Assembly (NCBI GenBank): GCA_002478225.1
Contig: DLMV01000059.1
Coordinates: 9,805 to 19,360 of the forward strand
Origin: Deltaproteobacteria bacterium UBA7527
GTDB taxonomy: Bacteria; Desulfobacterota; Syntrophorhabdia; Syntrophorhabdales; Syntrophorhabdaceae
DNA: 9,556 bases
Direction: 5' to 3'
Shown: positions 1-5,664 of the stretch, piece by piece
Numbering within the stretch: position 1 is the stretch's first letter
Layout of the letters: the number at the start of each line of letters is the position of its first letter
Notes under the pieces: generated by a model
Told to the model about the DNA's origin: nothing
The model's database searches: none
What the model saw: the letters and a program-made list of their open reading frames with translations, nothing else
Position numbers and translations under genes: made by a program

Positions 1-2
1 AT

Positions 3-77
3 CCGACAGCAGAGATAACCAGAAAGATCTATATCGACAAATTTAAGAAAGGAGAAATTTTGAAAAAGTATTACTGA
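3..77 (+). CDS. Possible C-terminal end of an unidentified protein (cut by left edge)
   Basis: One plus-strand frame stays open from the window edge to a TGA at 75-77. It gives about 24 residues ending in I-L-K-K-Y-Y, rich in Lys and Ile. Its codons (ATC, GAC, AAG, ACC) look like those of neighbouring genes, and the other two plus frames stop earlier. If real, the gene converges on the tRNA pair, ending 11 bp from tRNA-Glu. No domain can be recognised from so few residues, and an open stretch this short can occur by chance. Confidence 0.35.
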   Translation, partial: PTAEITRKIYIDKFKKGEILKKYY

Positions 78-87
78 GGATTAAGAG

Positions 88-160
88 CGTCCCCACGGGG
101 ATTCGAACCCCGGTTGCCGGCGTGAAAGGCCAGTGTCCTAGGCCTCTAGACGATGGGGAC
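88..160 (-). tRNA. tRNA-Glu (anticodon TTC)
   Basis: The minus strand folds as a complete cloverleaf of 73 nt. The acceptor stem pairs GTCCCCA with TGGGGAC, the T arm carries GGTTCGAATCC, and the anticodon loop reads CTTTCAC with anticodon TTC. The sequence closely resembles E. coli tRNA-Glu. The bases after the discriminator G are CTC, so the 3' CCA is not encoded and must be added by CCA-adding enzyme. It lies 3 nt downstream of tRNA-Lys on the same strand and is almost certainly processed from the same transcript. Confidence 0.96.
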
Positions 161-163
161 ATG

Positions 164-237
164 TGGGCCGTGCAAGACTTGAACTTGCGGCTCTCTGCTT
201 AAAAGGCAGATACTCTACCAGCCTGAGTTAACGGCCC
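164..237 (-). tRNA. tRNA-Lys (anticodon TTT)
   Basis: The minus strand gives a 74-nt cloverleaf with acceptor stem GGGCCGT/ACGGCCC and D arm ACTC/GAGT. The anticodon stem is TCTGC/GCAGA with loop CTTTTAA (anticodon TTT), and the T stem is GCAAG/CTTGC with a TTCAAGT loop. The discriminator is A and CCA is not encoded. It is the first gene of a two-tRNA transcript (Lys then Glu) read from the promoter at 250-278, with a predicted 5' leader of only about six nucleotides. Confidence 0.96.
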
Positions 238-249
238 ATGAAGTTCATT

Positions 250-278
250 AAGATAAGAAAATTTTCCTCCAAAGTCAA
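250..278 (-). promoter_or_regulatory. Sigma70-type promoter of the tRNA-Lys/Glu pair
   Basis: On the minus strand a -35 box TTGACT (278-273) and a -10 box TATCTT (255-250) are separated by exactly 17 nt. The predicted start is near 243, a few bases before the mature 5' end of tRNA-Lys at 237, as expected for a stable-RNA promoter. The match is by eye. Confidence 0.65.
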
Positions 279-294
279 GGGTAATAGCGAAAGC

Positions 295-364
295 GTAAAA
301 GGTGAAAGGTGAAATGTGAAAGGTTTAAAACCTCTTACCTCTTGCCTACCACCCTTTACCTTTT
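295..364. repeat. Heptamer palindromic element, copy 1 (GTGAAAG type)
   Basis: The left arm is four heptamers in phase: GTAAAAG, GTGAAAG, GTGAAAT, GTGAAAG (295-322). The centre is a near-perfect palindrome AGGTTT-A-AAACCT (321-333). The right arm continues as pyrimidine heptamers CCTCTTA, CCTCTTG, CCTACCA and then CCCTTTACCTTTT, which read in reverse complement as AAGAGGT/AAAGGGT-like units. The element sits between the tRNA promoter and the plsY promoter and overlaps neither. It supplies a spurious GTG start at 309 in frame with plsY. Confidence 0.7.
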
Positions 365-375
365 CGGTTCATTTA

Positions 376-404
376 TTGACAAGGCGGGGCGTTTTGCATA
401 TCCT
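376..404 (+). promoter_or_regulatory. Promoter of plsY, positioned for a leaderless mRNA
   Basis: A perfect -35 hexamer TTGACA (376-381), a 17-nt spacer and TATCCT (399-404, four of six matches to TATAAT) lie directly before plsY. The start expected 6-7 nt after the -10 box falls at 410-411, on the plsY ATG at 411. No Shine-Dalgarno sequence is seen before that ATG, consistent with leaderless translation. Confidence 0.55.
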
Positions 405-410
405 AACCAC

Positions 411-992
411 ATGCAGCAGGTTTTCTATGTGATCGTCGCATACCTGATCGGTTCGATACCGGTCGGCGTGATGCTCGCACGGCTTAAAGGCAAAGATCCC
501 CGCAAGACCGGCAGCGGCAATATCGGCGCAACGAACGTCATGCGCACAGCAGGAAGGGCGCTCGGCATCGCGACGCTCATTGGGGATATCGCAAAGGGCT
601 TCCTGCCGACGTTCATAGCGATACGGCTTGGCATGCCAGGGGAGATCGTTGCGGTCATCGGTCTCGCAACCTTCGCGGGCCACCTCTTTCCTGTGTTCCT
701 GAAGTTCCGTGGAGGGAAGGGGGTTGCAACGGCGCTTGGCGTCTATCTCGCCGTGGCCCCGGTCGCCATTATTCCCTGCTTCATTGTCTTTGTTGTTACT
801 CTGCTCGTATGGCGGTATGTGTCCCTCGGATCGCTTGCAGGCGCCGGGATCGTGCCTTTCGCGATGTATGCTTTGAAAGTACCCGTTGAATATGTCTGGC
901 TCGCTATCGTCATAGCGGTCTTTGTCTTCATCAAGCACAAGGACAATATCGAACGGCTTATCAAAGGGCAGGAGCATAAAATAAGCTCGTAG
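411..992 (+). CDS. plsY: Acyl-phosphate:glycerol-3-phosphate acyltransferase PlsY
   Basis: This inner-membrane enzyme transfers an acyl group from acyl-phosphate (made by PlsX) to glycerol-3-phosphate, giving lysophosphatidic acid, the first committed step of phospholipid synthesis. The 193-residue product has the expected family length. The N-terminal membrane segment ends in G-S-I-P at 14-17. Conserved motif 1 is G-S-G-N-I-G-A-T-N-V-M-R (34-45). Motif 2 is G-H-L-F-P-V-F with F-R-G-G-K-G-V-A-T (90-96, 99-107). The C-terminal H-K-D-N-I-E-R-L motif is also present. I chose ATG 411 because alignment with PlsY proteins begins there. An in-frame GTG at 309 would add 34 residues encoded by the heptamer repeat. 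No SD precedes 411; the promoter spacing suggests a leaderless message. The gene converges on the deaminase-like gene and its stop lies inside the palindromic element at 984-1129. Confidence 0.95.
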   Translation: MQQVFYVIVAYLIGSIPVGVMLARLKGKDPRKTGSGNIGATNVMRTAGRALGIATLIGDIAKGFLPTFIAIRLGMPGEIVAVIGLATFAGHLFPVFLKFRGGKGVATALGVYLAVAPVAIIPCFIVFVVTLLVWRYVSLGSLAGAGIVPFAMYALKVPVEYVWLAIVIAVFVFIKHKDNIERLIKGQEHKISS

Positions 993-1129
993 CTCACATG
1001 AACAGATGCTGGATACTCGATGCTTGATGCTGGCCAGAGACGAAAGACGAAGAGGTAAGCATCCAGTGCGCCTTACGATTCTTGTGGCCATCATCCAGTA
1101 TCCAGCATCGAGCATCAAGCATACGAGCT
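984..1129. repeat. Heptamer palindromic element, GATGCTG type, between convergent genes
   Basis: Outer arms AGCTCGTA (984-991) and TACGAGCT (1122-1129) are perfect inverted repeats and overlap the stop codons of both flanking genes. Inside, the left arm has heptamers GATGCTG, GATACTC, GATGCTT, GATGCTG (1005-1032) followed by GCCA. The right arm (about 1085-1121), in reverse complement, gives GATGCTC, GATGCTG, GATACTG, GATGATG and then GCCA. TGGCCA occurs on both sides (1031-1036 and 1085-1090). The centre contains two AGACGAA units and a GTAAG/CTTAC pair. The whole gap is one long imperfect palindrome. It could fold as a bidirectional terminator, but it lacks a clear T-tract. Confidence 0.75.
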
Positions 1130-2873
1130 ATTCCACGAACAGCGGCACCAGCTTTTTGCTCTTTATGTCAGCCAGACCCTTGTCGGTTATCCTCAGAAAA
1201 GGCAGACCGGTAAAAGGAATGGTCTGGAGGTTAAGGAAAGGCTTGTCAAAGGACGTCCCTATCGTGGGAAGCTTTATTTCGAGCTCTTTGATCTTGTCCT
1301 TTATGTGTTCCATGCTCTCGGTTGATATGAGGCCAAAGACAGGCATGGAAAATTCGTAGATGATCTCGCCGCCGGATGTTATGACGGTGCCGCCCTGGAT
1401 GTCGATGACCCTGTTCACGGCAAGGGCCATGTCCTTTTCGTTGCTTCCTATAACGAATAGGTTGGCCGTATCCCAGATGAGGGTTGTGGCAATGGCGCCG
1501 TTCTTGATGCCCGTGCCCCTAATGAAACCGTTGCCGCGCTGCTTCGAGTCCCTCCTGTTTATCACAGCAACAGGTATGATGTCGTTCCCGAGGTCTTTCT
1601 CGAGGTAACCTTCCCGAACAGAAGGTTTGTGCCTTATCTCCCTGGTAATGGTCCGGTTCACGACATCGATGACCCGTATCTCCGGATGCTCCGGGTCTGC
1701 CTTGATCTTAAAATCTTCTTCGGCGCATTTCGCGGCCGATATTGTCTGCTTAGCGCTGAGCGGATATTCGTAAGGCTTGATGTCTTTCAGGGATCTTCCG
1801 CCTTGAAAGACCATCTCGCCGTTGACCATTACCCTATCTATCGCTACGTCCTCTAGATCTTTCAAAAAGAGGATATCGGCATATCGCAGAGGGGCTATCG
1901 CTCCGAGGTGCCGCAGGCCATAGTAGTCAGCGGGGTTGATCGTTGCCATTTTGATCGCGTCCATCGGGGTGAAGCCGTACCGGATGGCAGTTCTTACCAC
2001 AGCATCAAGATATCCCTCCTCGCAGAGCATGACGGGGTCGAAGCTATCCGAGACGAGCATGATCCTCCGCTTATCCACATCGTGATCCTTCAGCTTCGCA
2101 AGCTCGGGGAGTTCCCTTCGCACGAAGCCTTCCCGGATCATGACATAGATGCCGTATCTCAGCTTTTCGATGGCCTCGTCGACGTTCACCGATTCGTGGC
2201 ATGAGGTGATGCCGGTGAGGGCGTACTCGACGAGCCTCTTTCCACGGGCGCCAGCGGCATGGCCATCCAGCCTTTTATTGAGCGACATTGCAAGCTCCGC
2301 CTGTTTGAGAAGTCTATCCTCACCGTTGAGGGCCCTCATCCAGTAGGCCTCTCCTATACCGAGAAGATCCTCACGCTTCAGGAGCTTTGAGAATTCTTTG
2401 TAGCTTATGTTAAAGGAGCTCTCCATCAAGGGGAAAGGCGGTGTGTGCGGAGGGGCCACAAAATAGCACCGCAGGGGATACCCTTTCGTACTATTGATAA
2501 ATACTTTCACGCCTTCAATGCCCGTTGCACAGCTTACAGTGCCCATCTCCGTTATGATCGTTGTTGTTCCACCCTTCACCGCGTAAGGGACAAGGGCATG
2601 AAAGGTATGCGTGTTGTCTATGTGGGTGTGGGCGTCGATGAATCCCGGGCAGAGATACGATCCTTCCGCATCGACCACCGGCGCGCCGCCGTAAGGGGAG
2701 GCGCCCTCATCTTTTTCGATGGACGCGATAACACCATGTTTGATCACGATAAGCAGGTTCTCCTCGACGTCATTGGTAAAGACATTCACAAGCTTCCCGT
2801 TGCGTACGACAAGATCGGGCGGGGTTATTCCCTTTACAACATTGAGCAAATCTTTTAATATCTTTTTTTGCAT
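1128..2873 (-). CDS. Adenine-deaminase-family amidohydrolase (divergent)
   Basis: The 581-residue protein matches adenine deaminase (Ade, adenine to hypoxanthine plus ammonia) along its whole length. It has an amidohydrolase barrel with P-G-F-I-D-A-H-T-H-I-D (76-86; metal ligands H82, H84). Other conserved sites are D-G-H (203-205), C-H-E-S (225-228), V-M-I-R-E-G (244-249), a catalytic-type Asp (D276 in S-D-S) and A-T-I-N-P-A-D-Y-Y-G-L (310-320). An Ade C-terminal domain spans about 402-575. Two hallmarks are altered. The D-P-H-E loop after the HxH strand reads T-E-M-G (108-111), and the C-terminal H-D-S-H-N motif reads W-D-T-A-N (467-471). The fold is clear but the substrate may differ, so I do not assign the symbol ade. 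The start is ATG 2873 with GGAG at 2884-2881, seven nt upstream. It is divergent from the MFS transporter, which may carry its substrate. Confidence 0.88.
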   Translation of the reverse strand: MQKKILKDLLNVVKGITPPDLVVRNGKLVNVFTNDVEENLLIVIKHGVIASIEKDEGASPYGGAPVVDAEGSYLCPGFIDAHTHIDNTHTFHALVPYAVKGGTTTIITEMGTVSCATGIEGVKVFINSTKGYPLRCYFVAPPHTPPFPLMESSFNISYKEFSKLLKREDLLGIGEAYWMRALNGEDRLLKQAELAMSLNKRLDGHAAGARGKRLVEYALTGITSCHESVNVDEAIEKLRYGIYVMIREGFVRRELPELAKLKDHDVDKRRIMLVSDSFDPVMLCEEGYLDAVVRTAIRYGFTPMDAIKMATINPADYYGLRHLGAIAPLRYADILFLKDLEDVAIDRVMVNGEMVFQGGRSLKDIKPYEYPLSAKQTISAAKCAEEDFKIKADPEHPEIRVIDVVNRTITREIRHKPSVREGYLEKDLGNDIIPVAVINRRDSKQRGNGFIRGTGIKNGAIATTLIWDTANLFVIGSNEKDMALAVNRVIDIQGGTVITSGGEIIYEFSMPVFGLISTESMEHIKDKIKELEIKLPTIGTSFDKPFLNLQTIPFTGLPFLRITDKGLADIKSKKLVPLFVE

Positions 2874-2902
2874 GACGCATCTCCGTAGTTTAAAATTGTT
2901 CT

Positions 2903-2931
2903 ATTGTACACAAAAGAATTGAGAATGTAAA
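2903..2931 (-). promoter_or_regulatory. Promoter of the deaminase-like gene
   Basis: On the minus strand TTTACA (2931-2926) and TACAAT (2908-2903) are spaced by 17 nt, each matching five of six consensus positions. The predicted start near 2896 gives a leader of about 23 nt that contains the GGAG ribosome site. These bases overlap the plus-strand promoter of the MFS gene almost exactly. Confidence 0.6.
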
Positions 2932-2933
2932 AT
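2904..2933 (+). promoter_or_regulatory. Putative promoter of the MFS transporter gene
   Basis: TTGTAC (2904-2909), an 18-nt spacer and TAAAAT (2928-2933) lie about 22 bp before the transporter ATG. The boxes share bases with the minus-strand promoter: each -35 overlaps the other's -10. The predicted start is near 2940. The ribosome site before ATG 2956 is weak, with only a GGA about 13 nt away. Confidence 0.45.
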
Positions 2934-2955
2934 CTGAACGGACGATCGCTGCAAT

Positions 2956-4230
2956 ATGAGAAAAGGATTGGAAAAGCTTTACAGATACCGCTGGTTTATT
3001 GTCCTGATACTTGCCGCTCAGTACCTCATCGTCTATTTTCAAAGGGTTGCGCCTGCCGTTGTGGCGCAGGAATTGATCGATGACTTCCGGATAACAGGTA
3101 CAAGCCTCGGACTGCTTGCATCTGCGTATTTTTATTCTTATGCCATTGCCCAGATACCTGTAGGTATTTTGTCTGATTCGTGGGGGCCTAAAAAGACGCT
3201 TATTGTATGCGGTCTTGTTGCGTCCTTCGGGGCTGTCTTTTTCGGTCTTGCGCCGCGTTTTGAATTTGCCTTTGCGGCAAGGGCATTTGTGGGGCTTGGC
3301 GTCTCGGCAGTATTCATTGCGACGATGAGGATCTTCGCGGAGTGGTATAGAAGCGTCGAGCTGGCAAGGATATCGGGCATCTTCATGGCTGTCGGAGGCT
3401 TAGGATGGTTCACGGCGACAACTCCTCTTGCGCTTCTCTGCGGGACATTCGGCTGGAGGATGTCCTTTATCGTGACCGGCGTCGTTTCGATAGTGTTCAC
3501 TATCATGACATGGCTTATTGTTGAAGACAGCCCTGCAAGAAAAGGGTTGCCGTGTTTTGTTGAGCACGTCGGCAATAGCATGCCGGTGAAAAGGAACATT
3601 TCAGGCGCTCTCAGCATCATCCTGCGGGATAAGCATTTCTGGTGTATCGCAATATGGTTCATTATGAGAGGCGGAGCGCTATTCGGCTTCTTCGGGCTTT
3701 GGGCGGGGCCCTATCTGATGGACGTCTATCAGCTGTCGAAGAACTCTACGGGGAATATCCTTTCCATGATCGCCTTCGCGATGATCTTTGTAAGCCCTGT
3801 TATCGGACATCTTTCCGATAAGACATTGATGAGCAGGAAGAAGGTCCTTGTCGGCACGTCTGTGCTCAACTGCCTGTGTTGGCTGGCCATGCTGCTGTTC
3901 TATAGAACACTGCCGATCCCCGCGCTGTACGTGCTCTTTTTTTTGATGGGCGTAACGATCAGCTCTGTTGGCACCATAGCTATTATTGCAACAAAGGAAC
4001 TTTTTCCTGCCGATATCTCCGGCACATCTATGGGAACTATGAACATCTTTCCCTTTATCGGCGGGATCATCTTTCAGCCCTTAATGGGATATGTCCTCGA
4101 CAGCGCCGGCAAGACGCAAGGCGTATACCCGCCGTCCGCATACAAGACTATCATATGGCTCCTCTTTGTTACCAGCCTCATCGCCCTCGCAAGCATCATG
4201 CGGTCCAAGGAGACGATGAAAAGGCAGTGA
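2956..4230 (+). CDS. Major facilitator superfamily transporter
   Basis: This 424-residue integral membrane protein has about twelve hydrophobic segments in two halves, as in MFS carriers. The loop between segments 2 and 3 holds the family motif A as G-I-L-S-D-S-W-G-P-K-K (70-80). The equivalent loop in the second half reads G-H-L-S-D-K with R-K-K (284-289, 294-296). The hydrophilic linker between halves is around residues 190-225 (D-S-P-A-R-K-G onward). The overall pattern resembles the organic-anion and sugar-phosphate permease branches, but substrate cannot be read from the sequence. The divergent deaminase-like gene, with overlapping promoter elements, suggests a nucleobase-like or other deaminase-pathway substrate; this is inference. 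The downstream YihY-type gene could be cotranscribed, although a repeat element lies between them. ATG 2956 is the natural start and has a weak ribosome site. Confidence 0.88.
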   Translation: MRKGLEKLYRYRWFIVLILAAQYLIVYFQRVAPAVVAQELIDDFRITGTSLGLLASAYFYSYAIAQIPVGILSDSWGPKKTLIVCGLVASFGAVFFGLAPRFEFAFAARAFVGLGVSAVFIATMRIFAEWYRSVELARISGIFMAVGGLGWFTATTPLALLCGTFGWRMSFIVTGVVSIVFTIMTWLIVEDSPARKGLPCFVEHVGNSMPVKRNISGALSIILRDKHFWCIAIWFIMRGGALFGFFGLWAGPYLMDVYQLSKNSTGNILSMIAFAMIFVSPVIGHLSDKTLMSRKKVLVGTSVLNCLCWLAMLLFYRTLPIPALYVLFFLMGVTISSVGTIAIIATKELFPADISGTSMGTMNIFPFIGGIIFQPLMGYVLDSAGKTQGVYPPSAYKTIIWLLFVTSLIALASIMRSKETMKRQ

Positions 4231-4233
4231 ATA

Positions 4234-4318
4234 GTGAAATGTGAAATGTTAAGATTTTTTTATCAATGTTCATTTTCTGCTCTCCGTTTCACGTTTCACT
4301 TTTCACGTTTTCCTTTAC
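4234..4318. repeat. Heptamer palindromic element, copy 2 (GTGAAAT type)
   Basis: The left arm is GTGAAAT, GTGAAAT, GTTAAGA (4234-4254). After a 31-nt T-rich centre, the right arm has three consecutive reverse units GTTTCAC, GTTTCAC, TTTTCAC (4286-4306) and degenerate units to 4318. It begins 3 bp after the MFS stop codon. It creates a spurious GTG start at 4234 in frame with the next gene, beginning Met-Lys-Cys-Glu, identical to the false start created by copy 1. Confidence 0.7.
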
Positions 4319-4356
4319 AATTCCCCCGCATTGTTCCATCATATAGCTTAGCCTTT

Positions 4357-5568
4357 ATGTACAATAAATTCGTAAGAGCAATGAGCTACTCGCTGCTCAT
4401 TGTCAAGGAATCGATAAGGTCCTTTTATAAAAATAATAATCTCGATGAGGCTGCGTCTCTCGCCTATTATGGTTTTTTTGCGTTCATTCCGCTTTTCTTC
4501 ATATGCATCTCCATCTTCAACGTTGAATTTACTTCGTCAGAGGCATTAGTGGTTGGCATTGAGAAGATGATTGGCCGGATCATTCCTCAGTTCGGCAAGG
4601 TCCTTATAGATGAGGCTTATTTCCTCACAGAGCACAAGCACACAATAGGGGTCATCGGTTTTCTCATGCTGTTCTGGGCGATCACGCCCCTTATCAATGC
4701 GATCCGCAGGGCCTTTTCCCGGATCTTCCGGATAGACAAAGAGGTGCCTATTCTGAAATCGATGACCATTGATGTCATCGCTGCATCCGTAATAGTGCTG
4801 CTTTTTGCCGCAATCCTTACCAGCGAGCTGTTCTTTTATGCCATGGCAGAGAGCACTCTGAAGGGTAATCCCCTTGCACTTATTACGATCGATTATATCG
4901 CTCCCCCAGTTGTGACCTTTCTGTCAATGATTTTCTTCTACGCCATTTTTTCACCTGTCAGGTTGAATATAGGGAGTCTTGTGGCAACTTCGTTTTTTGC
5001 AGCAGTTTTCTGGACGTTGATCAAAGAGATATTCTCGAGATTTCTTGCCATAAATCCCAATTACGGTTTTGCCTTCGGTTCTCTGAAGGCGATCTTCATC
5101 ATCATACTCTGGTCCTACTGTTCTTTCCTGGTAATGCTTTTTGGCGCGGAGCTGCTGGCGAATATGAGAAACAGGGATATTTTTCTCTTGAAGAAGATCT
5201 TTCTTAATGCGCCTGTCCCCAGGAAGGTGAAGAAAGAGCTTCGTGAAAGATTTGTGAGAGCCTATGACAGCAATGAGGACATCTTCCGTGACGGAGATCC
5301 ATCGGACAGCATGTTTTATGTTATCGCCGGATCAGTGGGTATCAAAAGAAATGATGTCAATATCGGCATCGTGAAAGAGGGGGAATATTTTGGCGAGCTC
5401 TCCATGTTTCTCAATGAGCCCAGGGAGGATAACGCTATAGCGCTCGATCCAGGAACAGAGGTCGTTGTTATATCGCGAGAAAACTTCAATACCATTGTTA
5501 AGGAGAATCCCGGCATCATTTTCAAGATCCTGCAGGACATGGCCGCGAGCATAAAGATCGGAGGCTGA
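4357..5568 (+). CDS. YihY/BrkB-family membrane protein with C-terminal cyclic-nucleotide-binding-like domain
   Basis: Residues about 10-270 of the 403-residue product form a YihY/BrkB domain with roughly six membrane segments. It carries the usual A-A-S-L-A-Y-Y near residues 32-38 and the family region N-P-N-Y-G-F-A-F-G-S-L-K-A (233-245). YihY was once called RNase BN in error; its role in the inner membrane is unknown. After a basic linker (about 280-300), residues 303-400 look like a CRP/PKA-type cyclic-nucleotide-binding domain. This has R-D-G-D-P-S-D-S-M-F-Y-V-I-A-G (311-325) and a phosphate-binding cassette F-G-E-L-S-M-F-L-N-E-P-R (345-356). The Glu and Arg (E347, R356) have family spacing, but the residues after Arg are acidic (E-D) instead of small. 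No DNA-binding domain follows. ATG 4357 is preferred; ATG 4381 (395 residues) is also possible, and neither has a good ribosome site. The in-frame GTG at 4234 is repeat-derived. Ligand binding is inferred. Confidence 0.87.
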   Translation: MYNKFVRAMSYSLLIVKESIRSFYKNNNLDEAASLAYYGFFAFIPLFFICISIFNVEFTSSEALVVGIEKMIGRIIPQFGKVLIDEAYFLTEHKHTIGVIGFLMLFWAITPLINAIRRAFSRIFRIDKEVPILKSMTIDVIAASVIVLLFAAILTSELFFYAMAESTLKGNPLALITIDYIAPPVVTFLSMIFFYAIFSPVRLNIGSLVATSFFAAVFWTLIKEIFSRFLAINPNYGFAFGSLKAIFIIILWSYCSFLVMLFGAELLANMRNRDIFLLKKIFLNAPVPRKVKKELRERFVRAYDSNEDIFRDGDPSDSMFYVIAGSVGIKRNDVNIGIVKEGEYFGELSMFLNEPREDNAIALDPGTEVVVISRENFNTIVKENPGIIFKILQDMAASIKIGG

Positions 5569-5590
5569 GTCTCAGTTATCTACCGATATC

Positions 5591-5656
5591 GTGCAATGTG
5601 AAAGGTAAAAGGTGACAGCTCCTGCACATTTCAAGTTTTACGGAATTGCAGGAGCT
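5591..5656. repeat. Heptamer palindromic element, copy 3, with a perfect 10-bp hairpin
   Basis: Four heptamers in phase, GTGCAAT, GTGAAAG, GTAAAAG, GTGACAG (5591-5618), run into a perfect inverted repeat. The stem is AGCTCCTGCA (5617-5626) with TGCAGGAGCT (5647-5656), separated by 20 nt. The loop in reverse complement contains GTAAAAC and TTGAAAT, the same unit in opposite orientation. The stem overlaps the stop codon of the minus-strand flavin reductase gene. Confidence 0.7.
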
Positions 5657-5664
5657 ATTTTTCC
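5617..5664 (+). terminator. Possible terminator between convergent genes
   Basis: The 10-bp stem is followed on the plus strand by ATTTTTCC (5657-5664), giving a plausible rho-independent terminator for the YihY-type gene ending at 5568. Read from the minus strand, the same stem follows the flavin reductase stop and leads into GTCACCTTTTACC, which is weaker. The 20-nt loop is long for a classic terminator. Confidence 0.4.

Noticed and set aside
60..77. Tiny open frame with a good AGGAG before TTG at 60
   Set aside because: It would encode only five residues before TGA; the purine run is more likely part of the left-edge gene end or chance.
295..364. Heptamer arrays as a CRISPR array
   Set aside because: Units are 7 nt, contiguous and degenerate with no unique spacers, and no cas gene is present.
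369..1118. Long minus-strand open frame opposite plsY
   Set aside because: It is antisense to a clear plsY, its translation has no recognisable fold, and it runs through the intergenic palindrome.
1006..1359. Plus-strand open frame starting in the GATGCTG repeat
   Set aside because: It begins inside the heptamer element and continues antisense to the deaminase-like gene; it has no own ribosome site or domain.
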